Source: Leptodontidium sp. MPI-SDFR-AT-0119 | Taxonomy: Eukaryota; Ascomycota; Leotiomycetes; Helotiales; Leptodontidiaceae | Assembly (NCBI GenBank): GCA_020726505.1 | Contig: JAHLEZ010000010.1 | Location: 1,116,001 to 1,180,000, forward strand | Direction of reading: 5' to 3' | Length of the DNA stretch: 64,000 bases | Part shown: positions 47,361-58,041 of the stretch, in pieces | Layout: each line of letters starts with the position of its first letter | How positions within the stretch are numbered: the stretch's first letter is position 1 | Notes under the pieces: generated by a model | Database searches by the model: none | What the model saw: only the letters and a program-made list of their open reading frames with translations | Told to the model about the DNA's origin: nothing | Made by a program: the position numbers and the translations under genes

Positions 47361-47990
47361 TCATGCCTCAACCAATCCAGGCCATTTCTCTTTCAGAAAT
47401 TCCACGATAGCATCGGGTCCCTTCTCAACCTGTAGTCCCTGAGGAATAGCCATCGTCTTGATACCTGGCACTGTCTCTTTCGCTATCCTCTGGATCTCAT
47501 CACTTTCTTCTTTCGTCCACATTGATGCGCAGAACTAGTTGGTCATCAGCATGCGTTCTTGTACTTTAGTCTGGAATTGGAGACAAGATGAGATCTCGAC
47601 TTGGAGATTTTGAAATGAGGCTGAATGGGGATTTAGTATGAGAGAGGAGAGATTTGATCTACCAGAACGTCGGGTTTATTCCTCTCACACATTGCCTTGA
47701 CATCTTCTATTCCTGTTTGAATCCGAAATCAGCTCATGGGTCGTGAATAAGACGTCATCCATATCCAGATGGAAACTTGAAACACAAAAACGACAAGAAC
47801 GAATTGAACTTTTCGTAGACTCTTTGGTCAATAAAATGAGAAGAGCAAAAGAAGACATACTCTCGGCATTTTCAACATGTAGAATCGTATATTCCTCCTT
47901 TACATCCAGAACAACGCGTCCGACTAGACGCTTCGCTCGCTCGGGTGCGGTGTTGACTGTGCAGAGCTTGTAGGGACCTTTGGGTGCCAT
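47361..47990 (-). CDS. Conserved 117-residue fungal protein
   Basis: Three exons, 47990-47861, 47712-47663 and 47534-47361, with GT-AG introns of 148 and 128 bases, give 117 residues. The protein begins M-A-P-K-G-P-Y-K-L-C-T-V-N-T-A-P-E-R-A-K-R-L. It alternates strands and helices (Y-T-I-L-H-V; P-D-V-L-F-C-A-S-M-W; K-T-M-A-I-P-Q-G-L-Q-V-E-K-G-P-D), like a small Rossmann- or flavodoxin-like fold. I recall similar short proteins as conserved hypotheticals in ascomycetes but know no function. No signal peptide or membrane segment. The three exons fit together so well in frame that the model is trustworthy despite its small size. Confidence 0.82.
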
Positions 47991-48478
47991 CGCGTGTGCC
48001 TTTGAACTGTATATTCTGGAAACTGAATGAGATCGAAATGGTTTGAGGAAGATTTAGTTAAAGAATGAGGAGGAAACGATATCGGAGGTTTGATGTTGGA
48101 AGAAGAGTTGCGGAGGTGGACGGGACCGGGGGAAGTGGGGATCGTTTGTGGGGATGTGGGCGGGATTGAGTCGCGGCATAAAATGATGATGCGAGGATAT
48201 TGTGGATTTCTTGACATTTCCCCCCTTGTTTTGAGATTCTAGGAGTTGTGAATATGTCGAGAATTTTAGTGTCTATTTGGTGCATGCAATTCATGACTTC
48301 GTTGCTGAGGGCATCTAAACGGAGGAGCTAACCGATGCCAAAGTACAATCTTCACCAGCACTAGAAGCCCGTCATCTAGACGGCTTACCTTCATGAGGAA
48401 CGAACTGAAATATAACCAAATTAGCCGTTGGATCTGCGAATACCTCGTGCTAGTCCTGATCATCTCTTTTCATTGGAA
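47991..48478. other. Spacer between tandem minus-strand genes
   Basis: Promoter of the 117-residue gene and 3' side of the Zn2Cys6 gene. No ORF of interest. Confidence 0.55.
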
Positions 48479-50056
48479 CTAAGTATTCTGAAGCTTTTCT
48501 ATACCATAAACCGGCGGCTCCCCAGGCTCAGGATCCTCACACTTCTCAAACTCCTTCGCAGCCCATTCCATCCTCGGCCTCCACTCCCCAGGCAACATTC
48601 CCACCAGAGCCCAGAACTGCTCTTTCGTCATAACCGGAAGCCACCACACCTTATCCATAACCTTCAGCAGCATAAAGAAGTAGCCCACGATAGTCAAGGT
48701 CCGAGGATCTTTCTGCTCGAGCATCTTGACGAATTTCGGCTGCACTTTGGTAGTGAATTTGAAGACGTACTCGCTGTGAGGGTTGTAGTACATGCGAGTT
48801 AGCCAGAGAACGCTGAGGTCGTAGGCTTGTACTGTTTCGGGCTCTGTGGCTTCCCTGTCGAGGTCGGAGAGGAGGAAGTCGAATATTGGTGGTGAGTCTT
48901 TGTCGAGTTTGGGTGGGATTTGGTTGATTCGTTCATGCTCTAGTAGCGTCTTGAGCTCTGGATCTTGGAAGTGGTGCCATGCAGCGGCAGCAACGGCACG
49001 GGGGCCATTCCATGGCTGGAACCAATGCAGGGGAAGTCCACACTGACTAGAGGAGATGTACTGCTGACTGCTGATGGAGGTAAAAGCAATCAAACATGCT
49101 GTGGCAAAGAGAACTTCCCCGTTATCGTCGTTGATACCTTTGCTTAGCTGTTCTGTGTGTGCTGAGATCGCCCTAGTCAAGTAGACATGCGATGCTTGGG
49201 CAAGGGTTCGGTCGGAAGAATTCAAACGTCGTAGATTAAATGCCGAGAACCCAAGAAGGGCGTCCATTAGGTCTTGGTTGGTAAAAGCTAGTCGCATGAT
49301 CCAGTTCACATATGTAATTCTCGTGGAGGTCAGTTCGTCAGACATTTGTCCGACTGATGTTGGTCCGAGAAGTTTGAAGTATGTTTGAGGGCTCATGCTC
49401 ATAAAGTGATGCATAAGTTTAAGATCCAGAAGGCGGTCACTTGGTGTATTCATATGCATTGGGATATATTGACTCTGTTGAAGTATTGAGAAGTCTATTG
49501 TGGTCTGAGGATAGGTCGGAGATGGGGTGATGACTTCCTTGTTCCTGAGCACCATGGAGTTGGATAGTGAGGATGATCCTGGGTCAACCGGACTTGAACT
49601 CTCACGGAGACTGGGGCTATCTGGGGAGGCCAGAGAGCTTTCGCGGGACTTTCGCAGTGGAGGAATCTTCACTGGTGGCAGTTTAATTGGAGGCAATGGC
49701 ACTGCAGGTGTTCTGTCCTTTGGTGGACTGAAATCACATTCGAGATCGTGTTTGCTGCAATTCATACCTGTATCATTTGTCAACAGGATGCTCAAGTTTA
49801 CCAAAGAAACTAACGTTTAGTGAGAATCGACTTACATATGGGATGCGTTTCATCACACTGAAAGTATATTAGTATACATTGGCTCTGTGAGGAGATGGCA
49901 GAGAGAAGGGGTACCAAGGGGAGAGTCCAAATGACCTACTTTCATCCGCCGCACTAGAACGTATCAGTACACATCCAGCAACTCATCGAAATAGAACTTA
50001 CCTTTACAACGCTTGCAACCTAGTCTTGACTTCCTGTGAGGCCGCCTGGTAGCCAT
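48479..50056 (-). CDS. Zn2Cys6 transcription factor, Upc2-like layout
   Basis: Four exons are inferred: 50056-50002, 49953-49940 (14 bases), 49857-49836 (22 bases) and 49767-48479, giving 459 residues. Only this splicing yields the full binuclear cluster, C14-x2-C17-x6-C24-x6-C31-x2-C34-x6-C41, with basic residues between C17 and C24 that contact DNA. A proline/serine-rich linker follows, then a long helical regulatory domain from about residue 145 (L-D-L-K-L-M-H-H-F-M-S) to the end. That layout matches the Fungal_trans_2/DUF3468 group that includes sterol regulator Upc2. The target pathway cannot be told from sequence. It is divergent from NSE2; a P450 and an alpha/beta hydrolase lie 5.4 and 8 kb away. 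Confidence 0.85.
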
Positions 50057-50748
50057 GGCGAGGATAGATAGATGCTGACGCCTGAGATTCCTCCAGCTAA
50101 TGTCTCCAAATAACCTGGATGAGAGGCACGATTTGGGCGAGCTAGACTTTCGTCTCAACAAATCATATGCTGCTAGGAAATTGGAGGTGTCAGTAGTGAA
50201 GTGCTATGAGAGGCATGCTGGATATTTGTCCAATAATGGAATGGAATCTCGGCCAGGCTTGAAGGATGAGGAAGACACCCGCTCCCGCCCGCTGTCAAGA
50301 CTCAACTATGCCGTATCGGGCGGGTTTCCCACAGTTGTGAGGCGCAGTTGATGAAATCTTGAAGGCTGGAAGTACTAGATTCTAATTGGATGGTTTAAGC
50401 AAGGCTGTAGTCCAGAGAAGGCTAGAAGGGTTGGCATTCAGCTGGCCAACAGGAACTCACTATATTCTTACCTGAAAACAATTATGGAAAACAAGGATAA
50501 GTACGAAGTCTCAATGGACCAATATAGACCGTGAGATATTGAAGATATATTGCTGTATATATTGTGATTTGACGTTGCAATTGCTAGTGCGTCTTGCTAG
50601 CACAAGTAACACATCTTGTCTGTACTTGAACAGTTCTAGCGAGGTTCTTCCGACTTCGCGTCTCTTCAGCGCTGCGCGTCTTCCCCAGCGAACTTCGTGA
50701 CAACAACGTCAACCAACGCAGCCCAGGTCCAACAAACCCGACACCACG
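50057..50748. other. Divergent promoter region of the Zn2Cys6 and NSE2 genes
   Basis: About 690 bases between two divergent starts. A minor frame at 50100-50351 has no motif support. Confidence 0.55.
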
Positions 50749-52247
50749 ATGAATAGTAGAAGGCTTGTCTCTAGGTCGCGCATGAACGACACAGCATCTC
50801 CTGCTCCTCGTCGCCAACAACAACAACAACGTGCCTCCGAAACACCTGCTCGCCAGCCTGTGCGTCAGACCGAGCTCCCTCCCTACGAACCTCCAGTATG
50901 CGCGCTCTCAGTTCAAGCCCAGCAGGCCTTGGACAGTCTTAGTAATACATATGATTATGGCAAATACACGAAGCACCTCCAGAATGCGAAGGATGTCATG
51001 AGAAACGCTGCGGCGGAAAGCAACGATCGCCTTGTGGCGCGAAAGGAGGCCTTCCCAAGAGCCGTTGAAAGGCGCCGACGCGAGGGCGTGGCAGACGAGG
51101 ACAGATCGGAAGGGGAGGCGAAGGATGAAACCGTCTTAAAGGGGTTTGAGAGGACGAATGACAAATTCACGGCACAGGCGGAGGAGGCAATGAGAGAACT
51201 CATCGATTATGGCGATGAGCTCTCAATGCAAGACACCATGATGAAGCAAGTCATTCGAGAGATCGCTGCTGCACCTGTGCCCCAGCGAGCTGCCCCTCGA
51301 CGACGTAGAGATGCTGGGAGCGATGACGAGGGCCAAGAGGAAGAGGAAATCGAGCCGCCGGCAGCAGATCCGGATAACATGAGCGCAGTCGAATTACTGA
51401 GGCAAGCAAAAGAAGACCGAGCTGCGAAATATGCATCACAAAGCAAACGGTCAAGGTACGTAATGGACTACTCACTAATGACACAAGCTAAATCTATCAC
51501 AGATATGCCGACAACAACGATTATAAGACGTTCAAGCGAATCCTACACGATGCCCAGAACCCCAATTCCGGCTCCACTGTCCCCCACCCAAGCACATGGT
51601 TCCCAGAAGAGAACGATGTAAGCTCCGGTTCCCGCAGGCGCCGTAACAACACGACTGATAACACGAACAATGGCGATGGCAGTGATGACGAGGTAATAAT
51701 TGCTAGTGCATCTGAGAGTCTGAAATGTCCTCTGACTCTGCAATACTTCAAAAACCCTGTAACGAATAACAAGTGCAAGCACACGATAGACAGAGAAGCA
51801 CTTGAGGGATACCATAGAACGGAAGGCCGCCTGTACCAAGGCTCTCACAACAATCGAAAGGTAGCGAAGTGCCCGCAAACTGGCTGTGATACGGTAAGCG
51901 GCCCAAGTCCTGGTAAACAAAGTTGCATGCTAACATGGCAGATGGTTGCGATGGAGGATTATGTGAAAGACGAACTTATGGCCAGAAAAGTCGAGCGAGC
52001 TATCAGGCGAGAACGAGACCTAGACAACGATGATGACGATGCAGATGATGCGCTTCCACGTGGTTCACAGCGAAATAGGCCCGAAGAGATTGACGATGAT
52101 GACGACATTAAGGATGTTGACGAGGAGAGCAAGAGAGCTAAAGCCGCGAGGATCAAGCGTGAAAGAGCACGTAGCCGTGGCTTGAGTATGGCTCCAAGTC
52201 AACCTGCAGCTTCGATGGACTCGGATGAGGAGATGACCATGAATTAA
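50749..52247 (+). CDS. NSE2: SUMO E3 ligase NSE2/MMS21 of the SMC5/6 complex
   Basis: Three exons, 50749-51455, 51503-51893 and 51942-52247, with introns of 47 and 48 bases, give 467 residues. An SP-RING (zf-Nse) domain spans about residues 308-380 with C311, C327-x-H329, C359 and C364 as ligands (K-C-P-L-T-L, then C-K-H, then K-C-P-Q-T-G-C). In yeast and human, this domain transfers SUMO from Ubc9 while the N-terminal helices bind the SMC5 arm during DNA repair. The N-terminal half is helical and charged, consistent with that. Fungal orthologues are often this long, with an acidic C-terminal tail; here it includes D/E runs and a K/R-rich segment. An alternative ATG at 50782 would shorten the protein by 11 residues. 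Confidence 0.9.
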
Positions 52248-53114
52248 TTTTAGGCCATGGCGTCTTGATATGATTGGGGGAAGGAATATAAATTCGGTAT
52301 CGCTTCACAGCTCGGTTTACAAAAAAGGGACAGGTTACTGGGGTATTTGTCAGATGTCAACAAACGAGTTTGTATTGATTCAATGCATTTTCTTCCATTA
52401 CAAGGAGTACGCTAAAGCAGACCTATTACCACAGTACGCAGCATTCTTCCTTTATATGGTAAGCAAGCACATTTCAAGCTCGACTTGATCTCAGATAAGT
52501 TTGGTCAATATCTCAAGCGAGGTTATACAACGCATTTTTTTCTTGTTATCTATATAATCCAGCTTCCCTCCTTTGGTAATTCTTTCCCAGTAATATACCT
52601 CTCTTAAGTCTCCTTTCTCCACTGTTCTAACTTAACTACCTACTTTACTGGCTAAAGACTCGGACTAAGTGCCCTAGCCGTCCAAACTCCAAATTCATCT
52701 CCTTCGTCCAAAATGAAGAGTACGGTTTCAGAAATTGGATATCTTACCGTTGAAACATAGAAAATAACATCCTAGGGAAGTGAAGTATGACAAAACAACA
52801 AGCGAACAATTCTCCTCCCTTTCGTATCTCCAAATTTCCGAAGTACAAGTATAAATAACAACCTCGGGAAGTAATTTTACTTAAATCAAGCTCGTCTCCA
52901 GCAAAACAGAGAAAAATTACGTCTCACCCCACCCGACCGACCCTCGCTAAAACCCTCACCATCTCGACCTCCGTCACCCCTCCACACAAGACCATCGATT
53001 CCATTAGGACACTCTCTCTTCCCAAACCACACGTACAATACACATACGTACACACAAATATTCATCTTTATTTCTGTATATATTCATATTAATATTAATT
53101 TATAATCCTCAACC
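52248..53114. other. Intergenic region with no supportable gene
   Basis: Only short frames. AT-rich promoter-like sequence occurs near 53.06-53.11 kb, just before the methyltransferase-like gene. Confidence 0.55.
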
Positions 53115-54098
53115 ATATCATCGGGAAAAGAACTCGAAGAGCTCTCCAAGCCCGAGTACTGGGACAACAGATACGCGGGGCGCCTCTCAGATGGCAGCGC
53201 CGAACAGCAACCGATGCCCTCCTTTGAGTGGTTTAGGGATTACCATAAACTGAGGGCTTTTTTCAGAAGTGGTTGCCGAGACCCGGGGGAAGTGAGGTGG
53301 TTTTGCATTTGGGGTGTGGGAATAGTGTTTGTTCTCTTTTCTTTTTTTGCGTAGTTCTGGCTTCTTCTAGTTTTTATACCTGGTCTTGGTCTTTGACTTT
53401 GACTTTGATTTAGGCTTTAAAGTTGATTTCATCTCGAGAGTCTGAATTTTGTTTTCATTATTTTCATCTTAGGAGACTTTATATAAACCGGCCGAGCTCT
53501 CACTAACACCCGATATAGACATTAACATCTGATCTCTACTCAGAAGGGTACAAGAACCAGATCAGCGTCGATTTCTCACAGGTAGTCATTAACGCCATGA
53601 TGACGAAATATGCTAGCCTGGGACAGAGATGGTCTGTTATGGATGTACGACAATTAGAATTCCAGGATGCGTCTATTGATGCTGCTATTGATAAGAGCAC
53701 GCTTGATGTATTCCTTCATAGAAGTCTTTGTGATCCGCTTGAGGATGTTAGGGAGAATGTTGGTGCTTATGTTGATCAGGTGTGTGCTTTTTCTCCTCCC
53801 TTGATCCTTATTGTGCTATTTTGATCTTGATGTTGAATTGGGAGTGGAGACTGGATTTGCTGGCGAGGTTGGCTTTGAGGAGAGGGGTGAGATGCTAAAT
53901 GTGGTGTAGGTTGCTAGGGTTTTGAAGCCGGGTGGGAAATGGTCATATATTACGTATCGACAGCCGCATTTTATGAAGCCGCTGCTGTTGAGAGAGGATA
54001 AGTGGAATTTGGAGGTCGAGACTTTGGTCGACCCTGATGGTGGAGGGGGGTTGGAGTATTTTGGTTTCGTCATGACAAGGCATGGTAATCCTCCTTGA
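53115..54098 (+). pseudogene. eEF1A-lysine-methyltransferase-like gene, start lost and frame broken
   Basis: The protein resembles EEF1AKMT4/METTL13-type class I methyltransferases: K-P-E-Y-W-D-N-R-Y, F-E-W-F-R-D-Y-H-K-L-R, motif I (V-V-L-H-L-G-C-G-N-S), Y-K-N-Q-I-S-V-D-F-S, S-V-M-D-V-R and a C-terminal Y-F-G-F-V-M-T-R-H. Three pieces are joined by introns at about 53327-53519 and 53781-53908, both in frame. Two defects stand out. Where ATG is expected there is ATA (53115), with no other in-frame ATG before a stop. Near 53257, inside the run GGGCTTTTTT, one base is missing relative to the frame needed for L-R-x-F-F-Q-K-W-L-P. Splicing across the fault would need a 36-base intron and would remove conserved residues. 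This is either a young pseudogene or a sequence error plus an upstream first exon. Confidence 0.7.
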
Positions 54099-54229
54099 GA
54101 AACTATAATATTAAAAAAGTTCAACACGCTGGATTCTTCGCATGTTTTCGAAGTATATGAATGTGGAAATCTCAGTGAGAAGCCGGATCTAGGTCTATTG
54201 GGGTATCTACATCATACCTGAGTAGGACA

Positions 54230-55319
54230 TTACCTCTTGATGCCAATAACCCAGGTCATGTAACCCGTGGGCCAAGTATGTTGTTCATGACCACTCTTGA
54301 CAATCCAGCCATCACAAGACGCTCCACAATCCTTCATCAGAGCCTGCACCTCCTCAGGACTCCTGGTGCGTAGCGAAGATACATATCCATCAAAGACTAA
54401 AACAAACGGTATGATAGGTATAATATACGTGAAGAAGAGGTGACCAGGAGATCTCCAGAAGTAGAAAGGCGTAATGGCGAACATCAGTAGACCCATGGCG
54501 AAGATGGTGAGTAGGGACGAGAAGGTCCTCTCTTGGAGCTCAAAAATACTGCACAGATTGTCAGTCCCCCTTCATCTAAAAGCCCAATTTTCTCCTTCCT
54601 CTCTTCTCAGCGGTGGGTTGGAACTTACCCAAAGCCATCGGCCGTCTCAATAGTATTCCGCAAGATATCCAAACCAAGCTTATCTTCAAAATGATGGAAT
54701 GCCAAATTATACAACCGGAAGATCTTCCTCCCATCCGTCCCATTGAGACTCGCAGGTGCGTTCGCCGCATCTACCGGATCGGAAATGAAGCTCAGGTTCT
54801 CGCTGCGCTTCGAAGCATCCGTCCAATCCGGGATATGGGGGTGTATATCCGTCAGGATGAACTGCACCGCGCCGTTATCTGGCGTCAGCGTTCGAGGTGA
54901 TGTGACAGTTCGAGGGGATCGTGGGTTCAATGCCGCTTTGGAAGCATTGAGAGACGCGGTGTATGGAGAGACTGGGATTCGGGAGGAGAGCTGTGCGTTT
55001 AGGTCTTTTTCAATGAAGGGCGTTGGACCTCCTGCGCCGGCGCAGAAGTCAACGTAGGTGTAGTTCGCCACATCGTCTGCGAGGGTGCGGTAGAGTGTGC
55101 TGGCTACGAGCTGTGCTGGTGATGCTTTCTGCAGAACGGGCATTCGGAATGTCCAGCAGAGAGTGAGGCATGACTGGACTTTCTCGCGGAGGTATTGAGG
55201 GAACCTGGATTTGCCACGGTTAGTAGCTACACAGATTTTGGAGAGCAATTTGATGGGGCTGCGTACCAGGATTGATCATTGATCTCGTAAAAATGTATGC
55301 GGGGGCAAAGGGGAACCAT
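54230..55319 (-). CDS. Membrane-associated methyltransferase-like protein
   Basis: Three exons, 55319-55267, 55204-54629 and 54548-54230, with introns of 62 and 80 bases, give 315 residues. The N-terminal part contains Y-V-D-F-C-A-G-A-G-G-P-T-P-F, a Rossmann SAM-binding motif I. F-I-L-T-D-I-H-P-H and L-A-F-H-H-F follow, the latter at the usual catalytic-loop position. The C-terminal third carries two hydrophobic segments (about residues 220-240 and 245-265) around F-Y-F-W-R-S-P, then a conserved D-G-Y-V-S-S-L-R-T-R and a G-Y-M-T-W-V-I-G end. I recall such SAM-domain-plus-membrane-hairpin proteins in many ascomycetes, without a known substrate. It converges with the broken methyltransferase gene (131-base gap) and is divergent from the P450 (171-base gap). 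Confidence 0.82.
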
Positions 55320-55490
55320 GATGAGTTACTATTGGAGTTCAATTGTTGACATGAAGAAAGAGAGAGAGAGGATGATTTATATGATTGAAGATGTCATTAA
55401 CACGGCTGAGACGAAACACGAGGCTAGCGCCAAGGGCCGACCCCTTTCAACATCCTCGATTGTAACTCAGCTTCATCCGTACATCTAAAA

Positions 55491-57385
55491 ATGCACGCAT
55501 CAACAATTGTCGTTCTTTTTTCGTTTTTATGTTCTGCTGCCTATTTTCTGCTTAGAAGCCCAACAATAAGGAGGAATGGAGTGGCTTTGAGGTCAGTTAC
55601 CGTCTCTTTTGAATCCTTCAACGTTTGATTTCAACATGTCACTGGACATCGCGATTCAGAGTACACAGGTAACTTTGATAGCAATTCGTTTCTCCCGCTT
55701 CTCCTGGTATTTTCACGGAGCAAATGTTTTTGAATACGAAAGGGAATGCGAAAATGAATGCGAGATACTGCTGTGCTTAGAAGAGCTCGCTGACACATCT
55801 GTGAAGACGCCCACCAAACACATTACCCCTGGTAGGAAACGGCATCCTCTTCTTACAAGCGCGCCACAAGCTGTTCTCTTGGTTTGTGAAATGCGAGCGT
55901 CAGTTCGGATTCGAAACATTCCAAATATCAGTGCCGTCTCTACCTCCCGGAGTTGTGATCAGTGATCCGAAGAACCTAGAGTATGTGTTCAAGCACGAGG
56001 GTGTATTTGCCAAAGGAGACTTTTTCAAGAGGAGGTCATGGGATCTTTTTGGTAGGTCCTCATTCTCCACTTCTCTAGATGCACCTGCTTACAGATGGTA
56101 GGAAATGGTATCATTAATGCAGACGGTGAGCTGTGGAGAGTCCAACGGAAGGCTGGCCTCCAATTCCTGAACAACGCCAATCTGAAAGTCCTGACGGATG
56201 TGGCGCTTCCTGCCTACCTTGATGAGACTGTCAGGAGCCTCTCAGAAGTAGAGCATGGGTCTGTAGTTGATCTGGATGAAGTACTTCATGAGTTGACAAC
56301 GCAACTTATGGGTAGAATGGCTTACAATGTATGTAAAGCTCGTAGCTGCATGCATTTCATCCAATTACTTGCAGCTAAGGGTTACCCAGATGGACATTCA
56401 CAATTCGGACCCCTTTTCGAAAGCCTTTGACTATGCCTCGGGTGCCACAGGGGAAAGGTTTCAGAACCCGCTGTGGCAGATCACTGAGATTTTCCTGGGA
56501 GAAAGATTTAGAGGCTCGGTTGCACAAGTCAAAGCGTTTGGTTCAATGATCGTTGCCAATGCTATTCAAACTAGGCAGAGGAAGGCAGCCGGAACGGATT
56601 CCGCCTTAGATTCGATGTCTGGAACCCTAATCAACTCCTTGCTAGATTCCATTGACGACCAAGACATGGTTGCAGATGCTGCATTGAATTATCTTTCTGC
56701 TGGTGAGAAACAATACACAGCAGTTGCTATTGGTCCCATTCATTAACTCTTTTCAGGTAGAGACACCACTGCTCAGGCATTGACATGGACATTTTACCTG
56801 CTCATGCGAAATCCCAGTAAAGCCGACGCAGTGAGACGGGAGGTAGTGCATGTAGCTGAACTCGACCCCTCATTTAGACCAGGTACATCACCGAAAGGCA
56901 GTGCCCAGGGCTTCGACACCACCGTATTTCGACCCAATGCACTCCCGTACGTTACAGCCGTGTTCTACGAAGCGCTTAGACTCTATCCACCTGTCCCATT
57001 CGAGCTCAAGCAGTGTGAACAGGCCACTACTCTACCAGACGGTACATATCTCCCTAAGGATTCCGTCCTTGTCTGGTGTACCTGGGCAATGAACCGATCA
57101 GTACTGATCTGGGGCGAAGATGCGGAAGACTTCAGGCCAGAGAGATGGTTGACAGACGGGGCCTTGATTTCAAAACCCGCGTTCGAGTTCCCAGTGTTCA
57201 ATGGTGGCCCAAGGACTTGTTTGGGGAAGACGATGGCCGTATCGGTTGCAGTGCAAACAATCGCTACTCTGCAGGCTAAGTTCGAATTCGAGCTTACGGA
57301 CGAGAAGGAGAGGATCAGCAAAAATAGTCTCACACTACCAATGGAGGGTGGTCTTCCTTGTCGAGTTAAGATGTGGGAGGATTGA
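55491..57385 (+). CDS. Cytochrome P450, CYP52/CYP86-like
   Basis: Five exons, 55491-55591, 55807-56051, 56102-56328, 56390-56702 and 56757-57385, give 504 residues. An N-terminal membrane anchor (I-V-V-L-F-S-F-L-C-S-A-A-Y-F-L-L) is followed by the proline hinge R-R-P-P-N-T-L-P-L-V-G-N-G. The I-helix oxygen motif is A-G296-R-D-T-T, the ExxR pair is E367/R370, and the heme loop F-N-G-G-P-R-T-C450-L-G supplies the thiolate. The F-N-G-G-P-R heme loop and overall layout suggest the CYP52/CYP86 clan of fatty-acid or alkane hydroxylases, but the substrate is not provable from sequence. Intron 1 is long (215 bases). It would act at the ER membrane with a separate reductase. An alpha/beta hydrolase gene follows on the same strand. 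Confidence 0.88.
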
Positions 57386-58041
57386 ATCTGGAAGATGTTT
57401 ACTTGGCGTCAAAGTTGATAGGGTTTAGCGACGAACAGCTCCGCGGGAAACATCAGCAGCCGGATTACTAAACCCAGCCATCTCACTTTGTGCTTCATTT
57501 GGGGCATATGGAATCATTCTCGCCTAAATCCCTAAACGGCGACTAGTCATTGGCTCACGACCTCCGGTAATTCAAAACCCGAGGTTTTTGTAGGCATTTG
57601 CGCCCTTCAAACAACGACCAATCTAGCCTTGCCCAACCCTCGTGGTCGTGAACTCTTGGATGATCAATCACTCCACATGAATGCAAAAAGCGCCTTACAA
57701 GGCTGCAGCCTTGTCCGTCCAATGGAGAGGAGCGAAATAGCTTCATCACATTATGTGGCAGCTTACAAACAACGCCAAATGCCCCACTACCGTCATTCTT
57801 GAGTCAAAAGTCAGGCACGAGCCAATATTGCGTGCTGATGATACTCAATCTTTGCAATCCTGCAAGGCATTACGGAGATAGTTGCATGGTTGCAGTTCCG
57901 CCTGTTGCGATGTAGTAAAGCAATCTTCTGTTCGCGAAATTATAAAAAGGGGACTGATTCCCTCTCGACGAGACCATATTCTAACACTATCAACACATCC
58001 ATCCATCATCTCAGAACTCAAACAAAGCTTAATTCAAAGCC
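57386..58041. other. Intergenic region between P450 and hydrolase genes
   Basis: No gene; holds the hydrolase promoter. Confidence 0.55.
57941..57948 (+). promoter_or_regulatory. TATA box of the alpha/beta hydrolase gene
   Basis: A clean TATAAAAA sits 101 bases before the hydrolase ATG, followed by a pyrimidine-rich leader with ATCAACACATC-type sequence. That is a normal arrangement for a strong fungal promoter. Confidence 0.6.

Noticed and set aside
46799..47435. Overlapping open frames on both strands
   Set aside because: Neither has motifs or splice signals, and the neighbouring genes explain the region as promoter and 3' DNA.
53226..53265. Very short intron to explain the frame change in the methyltransferase-like gene
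   Set aside because: It would be only 36 bases and would delete conserved family residues (W-F-R-D-Y-H-K-L-R).
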